DNA of 64,000 nt from Kangiella profundi (GCF_002838765.1 NZ_CP025120.1:1860001-1924000), one strand, 5' to 3'; shown: positions 18,619-26,801, counted from the stretch's first letter. Numbers and translations: made by a program. Notes: generated by a model from the letters alone, not told the origin.

Positions 18619-18765
18619 ATGCACAAGAAACCCCACCTACCCACCAAAACCTGCCCTGTATGTAATAGGCCTTTTGCCTGGCGGAAAAAATGGCAAAACT
18701 GCTGGGATGAAGTTGTATATTGTTCCGAGCGTTGTCGCCGAAATAAGAAAGTTGTCGATAATTAG
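18619..18765 (+). CDS. DUF2256 small Cys-rich protein
   Basis: A 48-codon gene from ATG 18619 to TAG 18763-18765 encodes a basic protein with two Cys pairs, [15 protein letters not shown] and [13 protein letters not shown], plus WQNCWDEV between them. This is the pattern of the DUF2256 family, short predicted zinc-binding proteins that in many genomes lie beside photolyase or cryptochrome genes. Here it follows ogt by 54 bases on the same strand, so its neighbours are again DNA repair genes. Function is unknown. No strong ribosome binding site is visible, but the conserved Cys and Trp pattern makes chance very unlikely. Confidence 0.85.
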   Translation: MHKKPHLPTKTCPVCNRPFAWRKKWQNCWDEVVYCSERCRRNKKVVDN

Positions 18766-18801
18766 TAATTGTGACGCCCATACGAGCCGCATATACACGA
18801 A

Positions 18802-18833
18802 TATGATAGGTTTCTTAGTGTTTTAAACACTAA
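18802..18833 (+). promoter_or_regulatory. Putative -10 element and 19-bp palindromic operator
   Basis: TATGAT at 18802-18807 resembles a -10 element. Seven bases later, at 18815-18833, lies the perfect palindrome TTAGTGTTTTAAACACTAA (9-1-9). It would overlap the transcription start of the secreted-protein pair that begins at 18860, the usual place for a repressor operator. No good -35 element is seen. The palindrome could instead form a hairpin in the leader. Confidence 0.5.
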
Positions 18834-18859
18834 AACAGGGATAAAGAAGGAATATAACT

Positions 18860-19444
18860 ATGACTATTAACTTTTCTAAGGGGATAGGAGTGTTCATGAC
18901 TCTCCTTTTTGCGCTGGCAATTAACACGGCAAGTGCTACGCAAATCAAAAAGACTTCAATCAAACCCATCAAGCCATCAACGACCATAAATACCAACGCT
19001 ATAAAAGATATTCAAAAGGTAAAAATGTTAAGTGATACCGAATATCAAAAGAAGCTTAAAGCCCACAAAATAAAGGTTCAATCGACCGCAGTAAAACCGC
19101 AGGCACAGGCCAATACTCGGATAGCTAGCCAAAACAATCGCTTTCGTGGTCAATATGACTGTGATGACAAAAATCCTTCGGTCAGACCGGGAGCGGTAGA
19201 AGCGTGCGATGGTATCGATAATGATTGTGATGGAGATGTTGATGAAGGCGTAACAGGAACCTATTTTCTTGATGCAGATGGTGACGGATGGGGTGATAGC
19301 AACCAGCCATGGCTAGCTTGCAGGCAACAACCCGGCTACTCCACAAGAGGTAATGACTGCAATGATAGAAGCAGACAAATCTATCCCGGAGCAAGCGACA
19401 CCCCCAATAATGGCATTGATGAAAACTGTGATGGACAACAATAA
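18860..19444 (+). CDS. Secreted protein with MopE-type putative metal-binding motifs
   Basis: This 194-residue protein has a signal peptide (GIGVFMTLLFALAINTASA), then a basic Lys/Thr-rich linker to ~90, then two copies of the Asp/Cys-rich putative metal-binding motif. The first reads DCDDKNPSVRPGAVEACDG followed by IDNDCDGDVDEG; the second reads DCNDRSRQIYPGASD and GIDENCDG. Between them lies a thrombospondin type-3-like LDADGDGWGD. Such motifs occur in secreted MopE/CorA-like and myxobacterial cell-surface proteins and are thought to bind Ca2+ or other metals. GAAGGA precedes ATG 18860. It pairs with the next gene, 11 bases away. Confidence 0.82.
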   Translation: MTINFSKGIGVFMTLLFALAINTASATQIKKTSIKPIKPSTTINTNAIKDIQKVKMLSDTEYQKKLKAHKIKVQSTAVKPQAQANTRIASQNNRFRGQYDCDDKNPSVRPGAVEACDGIDNDCDGDVDEGVTGTYFLDADGDGWGDSNQPWLACRQQPGYSTRGNDCNDRSRQIYPGASDTPNNGIDENCDGQQ

Positions 19445-19455
19445 GGAGAGGGAAC

Positions 19456-20070
19456 ATGAATAAGATAGTGACACTAATATTAGCTTCGATTACGTTATTT
19501 TTAGCATCAATCCTAGGTTCCTCTCCAGTTTATGCAGATGCAGTTTCAGACGCGATTAAATTTTGTAATGAGTATGAGCGACGAACCGGTGTGCGTTGCG
19601 AACAGCAACGATGTCCATGCGGTAGAACCACCAAGGAAGTTGAACGTTGGGACAGAGGTGGTTTAAGACTCTCTGTTTGTGCCTGTGTATCGAAAGCTGA
19701 CCTTAAGGCCGCAGCCAATGCCGAGCCAGAAATCCAGTGTCGTCGTGATTCCGATTGTGATGATGGGGTATTCTGCAATGGTAAAGAAATGTGCCGCTCG
19801 GGCCAGTGTAGACCCGGCACCAGTCCATGTGACGGCGTAAGATGCTATGAGCGTGAGAAGATGTGCGAAAAAACCTGTGAGGATAAAGACGGCGACGGTT
19901 TTGAAGCCATACACTGTGGTGGTAATGATTGTGACGACAATAATCCTAATCGCTACCCAGGAAACAAAGAGATTTGTGACTCAAAAGGGATAGATGAAGA
20001 TTGTGATGCAACGACAGTTGGTGATCTCGACGTCGACGGAGATGGGTTTATCTCTTCAAGCTGCCGATAA
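19456..20070 (+). CDS. Secreted Cys-rich protein with MopE-type metal-binding motif
   Basis: This 204-residue protein has a signal peptide (IVTLILASITLFLASILGSSPVYA). The middle is Cys-rich: VRCEQQRCPCGRTT, CRRDSDCDDGVFCNGKEMC and CRPGTSPCDGVRC. The end carries DKDGDGFEAIHCGGNDCDDNNPNRYPGNKEICDSKGIDEDCD and DVDGDGFISSSC, that is, one MopE-type motif between two DxDGDG calcium-like loops. About 20 Cys residues point to an exported, disulfide-bonded protein. GGAGAGGG precedes the ATG. It is co-transcribed with the preceding related gene and ends at a strong terminator. Role unknown; surface attachment or metal capture are possibilities only. Confidence 0.8.
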   Translation: MNKIVTLILASITLFLASILGSSPVYADAVSDAIKFCNEYERRTGVRCEQQRCPCGRTTKEVERWDRGGLRLSVCACVSKADLKAAANAEPEIQCRRDSDCDDGVFCNGKEMCRSGQCRPGTSPCDGVRCYEREKMCEKTCEDKDGDGFEAIHCGGNDCDDNNPNRYPGNKEICDSKGIDEDCDATTVGDLDVDGDGFISSSCR

Positions 20071-20082
20071 TAAGTACCAATC

Positions 20083-20111
20083 AAAAAAAGGTGCCATAAG
20101 GCACCTTTTTT
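20083..20111. terminator. Bidirectional rho-independent terminator
   Basis: AAAAAAAGGTGCC, loop ATAA and GGCACCTTTTTT form a hairpin with a T-run on both strands. It separates the plus-strand secreted pair from the convergent DJ-1/PfpI gene. Confidence 0.93.
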
Positions 20112-20142
20112 ATATTAATTGAATGACAAACTCATCACAGGA

Positions 20143-20820
20143 TTAACTTAGCGCTTTTATCAGCTTATCCGCAACAGCCGTAGAGGATGCAGGATTTTGT
20201 CCGGTTATCAACTGACCATCTACAACCGCTAATGAACCCCAGTCGTCTACTCTTTCATAGACACCGCCTTTTTCTACAAGCTGATCCTCTAAGAGATATG
20301 GAACAACATCTTTGAGGCCAACTGCAGATTCTTCGGAGTTGCTAAAGCCAGTGACTTTTTTACCTTTAACCAATGGCTCACCGCTAGCATTTTTAGCCTT
20401 CAGTAACACTGCTGGAGCATGGCAAACAGCTGCCACAGGCTTGCCGGCTTTGATAAAGTTTTCAATCAGTTTTATTGAATGCTCATCCTTATGCAGATCC
20501 CATAATGGGCCATGACCACCCGGATAGAAAACTGCATCATAACCATCGGCATTCACGTCACTCAAACGGACAGTGTTAGCTAATTGATTACGAGCTTCCT
20601 GGTCATTCTCAAAGCGCTTAGTATCTTCTGTTTGTGCATCTGGCTCGTGACTTTTTGGATCGAGTGGTGGCTGACCACCACGAGGCGAAGCAAGCGTAAT
20701 ATCAGCGCCTGCATCTTTAAGACGATAATAAGGGCTGGCAAACTCCTCCAGCCAGAAACCTGTTTTTTCACCCGTATCACCCAATTGATCATGCGAGGTT
20801 AATACAAAAAGTACTTTCAT
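20143..20820 (-). CDS. DJ-1/PfpI family protein (class I glutamine amidotransferase-like)
   Basis: This 225-residue protein has the Hsp31/DJ-1 fold. The nucleophile elbow AAVCHAPAVLL places Cys133 and His134, and the conserved Glu of the family is in GFWLEEFASPYYRL. YPGGHGPLWDL forms the oxyanion region. Members act as glyoxalase III-type or protein/nucleotide deglycase enzymes or chaperones against carbonyl stress. No signal peptide is present. The gene stands alone on the minus strand and converges on the secreted pair with a shared terminator. Which activity applies cannot be decided from sequence. Confidence 0.88.
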   Translation of the reverse strand: MKVLFVLTSHDQLGDTGEKTGFWLEEFASPYYRLKDAGADITLASPRGGQPPLDPKSHEPDAQTEDTKRFENDQEARNQLANTVRLSDVNADGYDAVFYPGGHGPLWDLHKDEHSIKLIENFIKAGKPVAAVCHAPAVLLKAKNASGEPLVKGKKVTGFSNSEESAVGLKDVVPYLLEDQLVEKGGVYERVDDWGSLAVVDGQLITGQNPASSTAVADKLIKALS

Positions 20821-20973
20821 TTGATCGCTCCTTAGGGTTTATATTTAAAGATATAAAATAATCATACAGAGCAGTGTGTGAAAAACAAATGAGGATACTC
20901 AATAGTGAGTATTCGATAGCTTAATATTACTTTTAGATGTGTATAGGGCGATTAAATCGCCCATTTAAATAAA

Positions 20974-21495
20974 CTAATAAAGCCCTTTCATAAACTGCTC
21001 TATCGGCTCTGGAAGCAAATCTTGAGGTTTATCACCTCCAAGAGTAGCTATTCCGCTCTTTCCATCGATAACTCCAGACTTTATAATTTTTTTATCTTCA
21101 AGCCTAACTACAATAATCTTTACTTTAACTTTATCAGGTTTAACAGACCATTCAGTAGCCCTATCCTCCCAGTGCAAAATAACTGGATAAACTAAATAAT
21201 CAAAATTTCCTTTACTTGCATACTCAATAGAACTCTGAAAATCCCTATGTTTAGTATCTATTTCTACATTAACTAATCTGTACATCAATGCTGCCTTAAT
21301 AATTCTACTTAATTCATCAGCAGATCCCGTGTACTGTGTAGAACCATAACCACCATCCTTTGAGAGTGAAATTAGTACTGTATCAGTACTGAGAAATTTA
21401 GCGGAGCTGTCGCTTTCAGAAATATTAAGTCTATGTGAGTCTGTACACCCAATAATTAGACATAAAGTAATCAGTAAAAATATTATTTTTTTCAT
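20974..21495 (-). CDS. DUF4823-type lipoprotein
   Basis: This 173-residue protein has a lipoprotein signal peptide, MKKIIFLLITLCLIIGC, with lipobox IIGC. The mature part has DTVLISLSKDGGYGSTQYTGSAD, FDYLVYPVILHWEDRATEWSVKPDKVKVKI and KIIKSGVIDGKSG. The HWEDRATEWS-PDK pattern is what I associate with the DUF4823 lipoproteins of gammaproteobacteria. Function is unknown. The gene is rather AT-rich compared with its neighbours and stands alone between the DJ-1 gene and a divergent membrane protein gene. Confidence 0.68.
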   Translation of the reverse strand: MKKIIFLLITLCLIIGCTDSHRLNISESDSSAKFLSTDTVLISLSKDGGYGSTQYTGSADELSRIIKAALMYRLVNVEIDTKHRDFQSSIEYASKGNFDYLVYPVILHWEDRATEWSVKPDKVKVKIIVVRLEDKKIIKSGVIDGKSGIATLGGDKPQDLLPEPIEQFMKGLY

Positions 21496-21594
21496 AGAAT
21501 GCCTTATTTGTAATTAGTTAACACAACTTAAACGCAATAATATATTATCTGATTAAATAAAGTTTAAGAACAGACTTTATTCATAGGAGGTTTT

Positions 21595-22266
21595 GTGCGT
21601 CCACATCATATCGCCTGGCTAGTTTGTCTTATCCCTATCATTGCAGCGCATGGGGCGTTTTTTATTGGCCTTTGGCAAGGAGTTGCTAATGAGTGTGTAC
21701 CCTACTTTGAAGGATGCACATCAATCAGCCGCGCTGCCCGTAATGGTGATGCTATTTTCTTATTTCGTGGATTGATGATGCCAACAGCCGCTTTCCTTAT
21801 CATTTTCTGGTATCTGCAAAGCATCTGGCTTAAACAGATGACACAAAAGCCACATCCGGTAGTGTTCATACTGGGAAATATTGGTGCTGTCTTTTTAGTC
21901 CTCTATGCAGACTTTCTCGGCACTGAAGGTGACTTTTATGAATTTATGCGCCGCTATGGAATCACTTTTTATTTCGCGATGACAATTCTCGCGCAGATGC
22001 TAAGCATTCGTAGTCTGAAAAAAGTAAAGGGCACCTTAGACCGAAAGATTAAACGCTACCTTTCAATTCAATTTGTTTTGATTGCCATCTATTGGGTATT
22101 GGGCATCGCCAACGTGGTGATAAAAGCCACTGGCGTCAGCTGGGTTGATCAATCAGAGAACATAATCGAGTGGCACTTCGCTCTATACATGTCGTTCTTT
22201 TTTGGTTTAACGGCGATGATGTGGAAACGAAGTGGATTCGAGTTTCAGTTTAGAATTAATAGATAA
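21595..22266 (+). CDS. Six-TM membrane protein, FRAG1/DRAM/Sfk1-like architecture
   Basis: GTG 21595 follows a perfect AGGAGG by four bases and starts a 223-residue inner-membrane protein. Six hydrophobic segments are visible, at roughly 5-25, 55-75, 85-105, 120-140, 160-180 and 200-215. An extracytoplasmic loop after TM1 carries two Cys (ECVPYFEGC). The layout SISRAARNGDAIFLFRGLMMP after loop 1, and the final EWHFALYMSFFFGLTAMMW, recall FRAG1/DRAM/Sfk1-family proteins. That resemblance is by eye and weak. The 3' end converges on an amidohydrolase gene with 17 bases between. Confidence 0.7.
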   Translation: MRPHHIAWLVCLIPIIAAHGAFFIGLWQGVANECVPYFEGCTSISRAARNGDAIFLFRGLMMPTAAFLIIFWYLQSIWLKQMTQKPHPVVFILGNIGAVFLVLYADFLGTEGDFYEFMRRYGITFYFAMTILAQMLSIRSLKKVKGTLDRKIKRYLSIQFVLIAIYWVLGIANVVIKATGVSWVDQSENIIEWHFALYMSFFFGLTAMMWKRSGFEFQFRINR

Positions 22267-22283
22267 GCTACTATTTACCACAA

Positions 22284-23714
22284 TCATCGCTCTCTTATCT
22301 TGCTCCAAAGAAAATCATCTTTACCGATATTTTCCGAGTTTTTCTTTGCTAGATTTTCAAGCATGATATCAATCTGATTTTTATCCACCCAACGTCCATT
22401 AAAGAAAACTCCTGATATCTTTCTGGTGTTATTAATATCTAACAAAGGGTTTTCATCAAGCAAAACAAGGTCGGCAAACTTACCAACTTCAACAGTTCCG
22501 ACTCTATCATCAATTCCTAACCATGTAGCTGCCAACCTTGTCGCAGCGGCCAAGGTTTCCTCTGTGGTTAAGCCAGCATCAACCAACAAGTTCAACTCGT
22601 CATGTAATGAATAACCCCAAACTATCCCCGAAGTGCCTGCATCGGTACCCGCCACCATGGGAACGCCAAGCTCTTTTAATGCTTTAACCAGCAATACATG
22701 AAATTCAACCAGCTCATCATAGTAAGTAATTGTTTTGGGGTTGGTTCCCTGATTATACTGATTAGCTGTAATCCATTTGTCTTGCATCAATGGATGAACA
22801 TACTTAAAGCTAGGTAAATCTCTTACGGCATCCAATGAGCGTGCCTGAGCTGCAATCCGTACCAGGTTCGATAAATTAGGAGTGACCCAGCTGCCATTCT
22901 CTTTAGCCAAGCTTGCAAGCCTATAAGCTTCTTCTTCAGTAAACTCATTGGCTTGCTTTGAAAATTCCTCTGCATGAGCGACTAAGCTAAAGTGAGGAAC
23001 GAAGGCTTCTTCTGTCTTACCTTCAAAGGCACTGGGTATATGCCCCACCACCTTCATTTCTTGTTTGTAAGCTTCGTCCACAATGGCTTTATAGGTTTCA
23101 ATGTTAAGCCTTGAGTAAACCTTGATAAATTCATAGCCATCTCCTTTTGCGATGCGAACAGCCTGCCGCCCCTCCGACGGAGTAGTTGCCACCCTACTCG
23201 CATTGCTTCCACCAATTAACGCTGCCAATGCAATCCTGGGACCAATGATATCGCCTTTAATGATTTCGTTTCTTTGCCCAAAGTGCTCAACTCTACCGCT
23301 AAGTTCAAATGTGGTGGTAACACCATTAGCAACGTAAAGCAGCATAATGTCCTGGTTATCAAAGAAGATTGATGCACCCTTGGTTGGGTAGTTATTTCCA
23401 GGGCTGCCATCTACTAGATTATGAACGTGCATGTCTATCAGACCAGGGATAAGCCACTTTCCTTCACCATCAATAATCATGACATCGTTTGGTATTTTTC
23501 CACCAATGGCTGAGATTTTGTTGTCGACAATAACAACCGTCGTGTTCTCGATGACCTCATTACCGACGGTCATTGGTATGACATTTACGTTGTATAGAGC
23601 AAATGTTTTTTTTTCTTGATTATTCTGTCCCTGCGCTGTGTTCTTTGTAATTCCACAGCCTGAAAGCAAAACCAATACCACGCATAAACCCGCTATAAAC
23701 CGTAATTTATTCAC
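22284..23714 (-). CDS. Amidohydrolase-family lipoprotein (imidazolonepropionase-like)
   Basis: This 476-residue protein has a lipoprotein signal peptide with lipobox LLSGC at ~Cys20. The composite-domain TIM-barrel hydrolase shows GLIDMHVHNLVDG (HxH metal ligands), KVYSRLN (Lys of the KVY motif), VVGHIPS, LVAHAEEF and AGTDAGTSG with the active-site Asp. These belong to the imidazolonepropionase-like/Xaa-Pro dipeptidase-like amidohydrolases. It would be a membrane-anchored metal hydrolase facing the periplasm or outer membrane, acting on peptides or xenobiotic amides. The substrate is undetermined. It is the second exported amidohydrolase in the window and belongs to a different subfamily from the one at 7197-8831. 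Confidence 0.85.
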   Translation of the reverse strand: MNKLRFIAGLCVVLVLLSGCGITKNTAQGQNNQEKKTFALYNVNVIPMTVGNEVIENTTVVIVDNKISAIGGKIPNDVMIIDGEGKWLIPGLIDMHVHNLVDGSPGNNYPTKGASIFFDNQDIMLLYVANGVTTTFELSGRVEHFGQRNEIIKGDIIGPRIALAALIGGSNASRVATTPSEGRQAVRIAKGDGYEFIKVYSRLNIETYKAIVDEAYKQEMKVVGHIPSAFEGKTEEAFVPHFSLVAHAEEFSKQANEFTEEEAYRLASLAKENGSWVTPNLSNLVRIAAQARSLDAVRDLPSFKYVHPLMQDKWITANQYNQGTNPKTITYYDELVEFHVLLVKALKELGVPMVAGTDAGTSGIVWGYSLHDELNLLVDAGLTTEETLAAATRLAATWLGIDDRVGTVEVGKFADLVLLDENPLLDINNTRKISGVFFNGRWVDKNQIDIMLENLAKKNSENIGKDDFLWSKIRER

Positions 23715-24024
23715 TGAAAATTCCTTATTATGCTTTTTAAGCTTCGTTATTATTTCAATCTACTCATATAAATAAGTCATAGATACAGCCGTGTGATTTC
23801 AAAATGTAAAATTTAATTTTTGCCTAACAGGCATAAAGCAGAAAAGATATGCATACAATTGACCCTGGACTTTAAGGAAAAAATGAGTATTACTAATTAG
23901 TTTTGTATCTCTGTTAGCCTAAGCGAACAAAAATGCATAGCTTTCCTCTTCGGGGACCTCCTTCGGTCGTGATCAAGGGGCTTTCCCCCTAATCACAATA
24001 GTTCCTTTGATGATTACTCCTAAA
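23715..24024. other. Intergenic region with composite palindromes
   Basis: No gene is visible in these 310 bases. The first half is AT-rich and probably holds the promoter of the amidohydrolase. The second half has two adjacent palindromes. GTGAT...GGGG-CTTT-CCCC...ATCAC spans about 23970-23997, and GACC / GGTC arms lie around 23955-23970. Together they could end the CrtO-like transcript on the minus strand, although no T-run follows, or be a copy of an intergenic repeat. Confidence 0.45.
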
Positions 24025-24624
24025 TTATTCACCGAATCGCTTCAATACAGAATACAGTCGGCTTCTGGTATATCGCTGTAGCAAAATGGGATAAAAGTTA
24101 ACAATTACATTGCCGACGCTGAGAAAAATAGCCCATCCCTGCCAACCAATATTCCAGGCATGTACCGCAGTAGCAATACCTATCATAAGCAAAACAATAT
24201 GACCGCTCTCACTCTGCTCGGTACGCACAATAAAGGCTTCTATCGAATATTTATTACGAATCATTTTATGAGAGGGATTTTTACGACGTTCCCATCGATT
24301 AGCCAAGTCGCCATCAGGCACAAACTGACGAAAAACTTTAGCGCCAAAGTATCGATAAACTCTGCCATCTTTTTCAAAATTAAAAACACGAAAATAGCTC
24401 GCCGGTATTAACCACCAGAGTGAAATGCACCCGATGATCACCAATCCGAACCATAAATCTGGCAGAAAGCTTCCTTGGGGATAGTCATATGGCCTCATCG
24501 GCCCCAAAACATAAAGCCAAAACATAATCATCGGTGCTAACCAACCTGCAGCCATAAAGGCAAAAGGTATGATGTTTAAACCCGAAGTTGATGGGTTAAA
24601 TGTATGAGAGTTATTATCTGTCAT
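24025..24624 (-). CDS. CrtO-like acyltransferase family membrane protein
   Basis: This 199-residue protein has four predicted membrane segments (~17-38, 53-77, 143-160, 166-186). It resembles the glycosyl-4,4'-diaponeurosporenoate acyltransferase (CrtO) family: VYRYFGAKVFRQFVPDG after the second segment, a conserved His in ESGHIV, and the closing pattern N-x3-N-x2-P-x3-QRY-x-R-x-R (GNVIVNFYPILLQRYTRSRL). CrtO esterifies a carotenoid sugar in Staphylococcus, but no carotenoid genes lie nearby, so the substrate is probably different. The match is by motif only. It heads away from the MAPEG gene, 61 bases upstream on the same strand. Confidence 0.6.
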   Translation of the reverse strand: MTDNNSHTFNPSTSGLNIIPFAFMAAGWLAPMIMFWLYVLGPMRPYDYPQGSFLPDLWFGLVIIGCISLWWLIPASYFRVFNFEKDGRVYRYFGAKVFRQFVPDGDLANRWERRKNPSHKMIRNKYSIEAFIVRTEQSESGHIVLLMIGIATAVHAWNIGWQGWAIFLSVGNVIVNFYPILLQRYTRSRLYSVLKRFGE

Positions 24625-24685
24625 GTCCCTATCTCATTATTATTTACTATGTGTTATTGATTAAATTTTAATTGGGTTTATTCTT

Positions 24686-25069
24686 CTACAGTAAGAATAC
24701 CCACATAAATAATACCGCCAAAAAGTTTATGGTAAATACCAGGCCTCTTAAGCGGATATTGTTCATTAGTATTTGCACTGCACTATGAATTAATCGGCCT
24801 GCCACAAATATCCAGGCCAACCAAAGTTGAAGAGAATCAGTATTACCCAATACGATTAATAGCACACAGGTAATATGGAAAAATAAAGGCCACTCGAATT
24901 GATTCGAGAGGTTTGCACTAATTCGCGGTTCGATTGACGCCCAGTTTTCTTTTTTACTCTTAATAACACCCCAAACCGCCGGAGCACGAGCAATCGTCAG
25001 CAAAACATAGAGAAAAGCCGTCCATGCGATATGGGCAGCCACTGGGTAGAGAAGCAGTTGGTGTGTCAT
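24686..25069 (-). CDS. MAPEG family membrane protein
   Basis: From ATG 25069 this gives 127 residues; GAGGT five bases upstream supports it over an ATG four codons earlier that would include that site. Four membrane segments and the family pattern RISANLSNQFEWPLFF, then LAWIFVAGRLIHSAVQILMNNIRLRG, identify the MAPEG superfamily. Eukaryotic members handle eicosanoids and glutathione; bacterial members are mostly uncharacterised, and some are glutathione transferases. It lies 36 bases after the quinone-oxidoreductase-type reductase gene, so both may answer electrophile stress together. Confidence 0.85.
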   Translation of the reverse strand: MTHQLLLYPVAAHIAWTAFLYVLLTIARAPAVWGVIKSKKENWASIEPRISANLSNQFEWPLFFHITCVLLIVLGNTDSLQLWLAWIFVAGRLIHSAVQILMNNIRLRGLVFTINFLAVLFMWVFLL

Positions 25070-25105
25070 ATTCGACCTCATAGAATGATTGCCCTTATTC
25101 AGTCT

Positions 25106-26140
25106 TTAGCTTATTGGCTCATTCACTTTAACCACTAGCTTGCCAAAGTTTTTGCCTTCGAGCATTCCCATGAACGCTTGCGGTGCCTTGTCCAGTCCTT
25201 CAACCATCTGCTCACGATAATGAATTTTTCCTTCCTTCAACCACTGCCCCATGTCTTGAGCAAATTCAGGATAACGGTCTCCATAATCGTCGAAAATAAT
25301 AAAGCCCTGCATCTTGATACGCTTGACTAACAAGGTACCCATCAACATACCCATTCTGTCTGGCCCACTAGGTAGTTCAGTGGCGTTATACTGGGAAACT
25401 AAACCGCACAGCGGAACCCTTGCCTTGGTGTTTAGAAGTGGCAACACCGCATCAAACACTTTTCCGCCAACGTTTTCATAATAAACATCAATGCCATCGG
25501 AACATGCCTTCGCTAATTGCTCGGCAAAATCATCGGCCTTATGATCAATACAGGCATCAAAACCTAATGTCTCAACCGCAAAGCGACATTTTTCTTCACC
25601 ACCGGCAACACCAATCGCCTTACAGCCTTTAATCCTTGCAATTTGGCCAACCGTTGCGCCAACAGGCCCAGTAGCCGCTGCCACCACCACAGTCTCACCC
25701 TTCTTAGGCTGACCAATGTCTAACAGCCCCATATACCCCGTGAACCCAGGCATTCCCATAATTCCTAAGGCATAAGACGGTTTAGAAAATTTCTTGCCCA
25801 GTAACATAACGTCTTTACCATCCGAAACGCTGTAATCCTGCCAACCATTCTGGCTCAAGACCCAATCGCCCACCTCAAACTTATCATTGTGGGAAGCTTC
25901 AACCTGAGCCACCGTACCGCCAACCATCACCTGGTCTAACTCGACCGGATCGGCATATGACTTGGCATCATTCATGCGACCGCGCATGTATGGGTCTAAG
26001 GACAAATAAATAGTTTTTAGCAATACTTCGCCCTCTTTTGGCTCTGGCTTAGCCGATTCCACTAGACGGAAATTATCATCTGTAGGGGCACCCTTAGGGC
26101 GCGAAGCTAATAAGATCTGTCTGTTGTTTGAGTTCGACAT
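25106..26140 (-). CDS. NADP-dependent MDR oxidoreductase, CurA / leukotriene B4 dehydrogenase-like
   Basis: This 344-residue medium-chain reductase lacks the catalytic zinc Cys set. Typical features are LSLDPYMRGRMNDAKSY, MPGFTGYMGLLDIGQPKKGETVVVAAATGPVGATVGQIA (NADPH-binding AATGPVG) and YYENVGGKVFDAVLPLLN. Relatives include E. coli CurA (YncB) and the 15-oxoprostaglandin 13-reductases, which reduce activated C=C bonds of enones such as curcumin. It is cytoplasmic. It leads a short minus-strand row followed by the MAPEG and CrtO-like genes. AGGATGACCT precedes the ATG. Confidence 0.9.
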   Translation of the reverse strand: MSNSNNRQILLASRPKGAPTDDNFRLVESAKPEPKEGEVLLKTIYLSLDPYMRGRMNDAKSYADPVELDQVMVGGTVAQVEASHNDKFEVGDWVLSQNGWQDYSVSDGKDVMLLGKKFSKPSYALGIMGMPGFTGYMGLLDIGQPKKGETVVVAAATGPVGATVGQIARIKGCKAIGVAGGEEKCRFAVETLGFDACIDHKADDFAEQLAKACSDGIDVYYENVGGKVFDAVLPLLNTKARVPLCGLVSQYNATELPSGPDRMGMLMGTLLVKRIKMQGFIIFDDYGDRYPEFAQDMGQWLKEGKIHYREQMVEGLDKAPQAFMGMLEGKNFGKLVVKVNEPIS

Positions 26141-26216
26141 AGGTCATCCTTTAAATTAATTGATATGACAGCAAAAGTATAAGCACAGGTTTGCTGTGTC
26201 CGACTGCATGTATTTG

Positions 26217-26801
26217 TTATGTGCCAATTTTTGCCTCTATTAATGCAGCTAGTAACTCATCTGATTGGAAGTAAGTGAGCAATTCCTTTTGCATTTGATT
26301 AAAGGTCTCCCATATATCTTTAAGCTGGTTAAGTTTATCTAACACTCTACTGTTCTGTTCATCTAGCTTCAAAATCAGCTTGCGGCAGCTATTTACACAG
26401 TTGAAATCAATACTCGCTAGATCTTTGTGAATTAGTTGGTTTCGCTCACTCACTAATCTTTCTAACTCTACTTTTTCTTTAGCCACATCCTCAGCATCCA
26501 TATCCAGATAAAATCGAATCGATATGTGAAGCTCAGAACAGTCTAGCTCTTCATTTTCAGCAACTCTATTTTTAAATAGATTTTTTAAAAACTTAGAAGC
26601 AGCTTCACCTAACGACCTATTCCGAATAGACTTCTCATTAAGCGAATGAGTAACTTCATTATCTCTAGTTTGAAAATCGACACTACTGTATAAAACAAGA
26701 ACTTTTAATAAAGCTTCTATCTTTTGGAAGTTGACCACGTTCCGACCAATTTTTCGAAGAGCTTCATCATGCAGATTATCCTTGTTATCAAGTTCAGTCA
26801 T
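26217..26801 (-). CDS. Hypothetical protein with a HEPN-like RX4H motif
   Basis: This 194-residue, mostly helical, acidic protein is from an AT-rich region. It contains ERNQLIHKDL with R120-N-x3-H125, the RNxxxH form of the HEPN ribonuclease motif. It is preceded by a long helix (AEDVAKEKVELERLVS) and followed by coiled-coil-like helices (LILKLDEQNSRVLDKLNQLKDIW). HEPN proteins are often toxins, RNA-cleaving defence effectors or partners of nucleotidyltransferases. No nucleotidyltransferase is adjacent. A disrupted frame ends 17 bases upstream, with AGGA between, so this was probably the second gene of a pair. The HEPN assignment rests on the motif and helical context only. Confidence 0.62.
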   Translation of the reverse strand: MTELDNKDNLHDEALRKIGRNVVNFQKIEALLKVLVLYSSVDFQTRDNEVTHSLNEKSIRNRSLGEAASKFLKNLFKNRVAENEELDCSELHISIRFYLDMDAEDVAKEKVELERLVSERNQLIHKDLASIDFNCVNSCRKLILKLDEQNSRVLDKLNQLKDIWETFNQMQKELLTYFQSDELLAALIEAKIGT

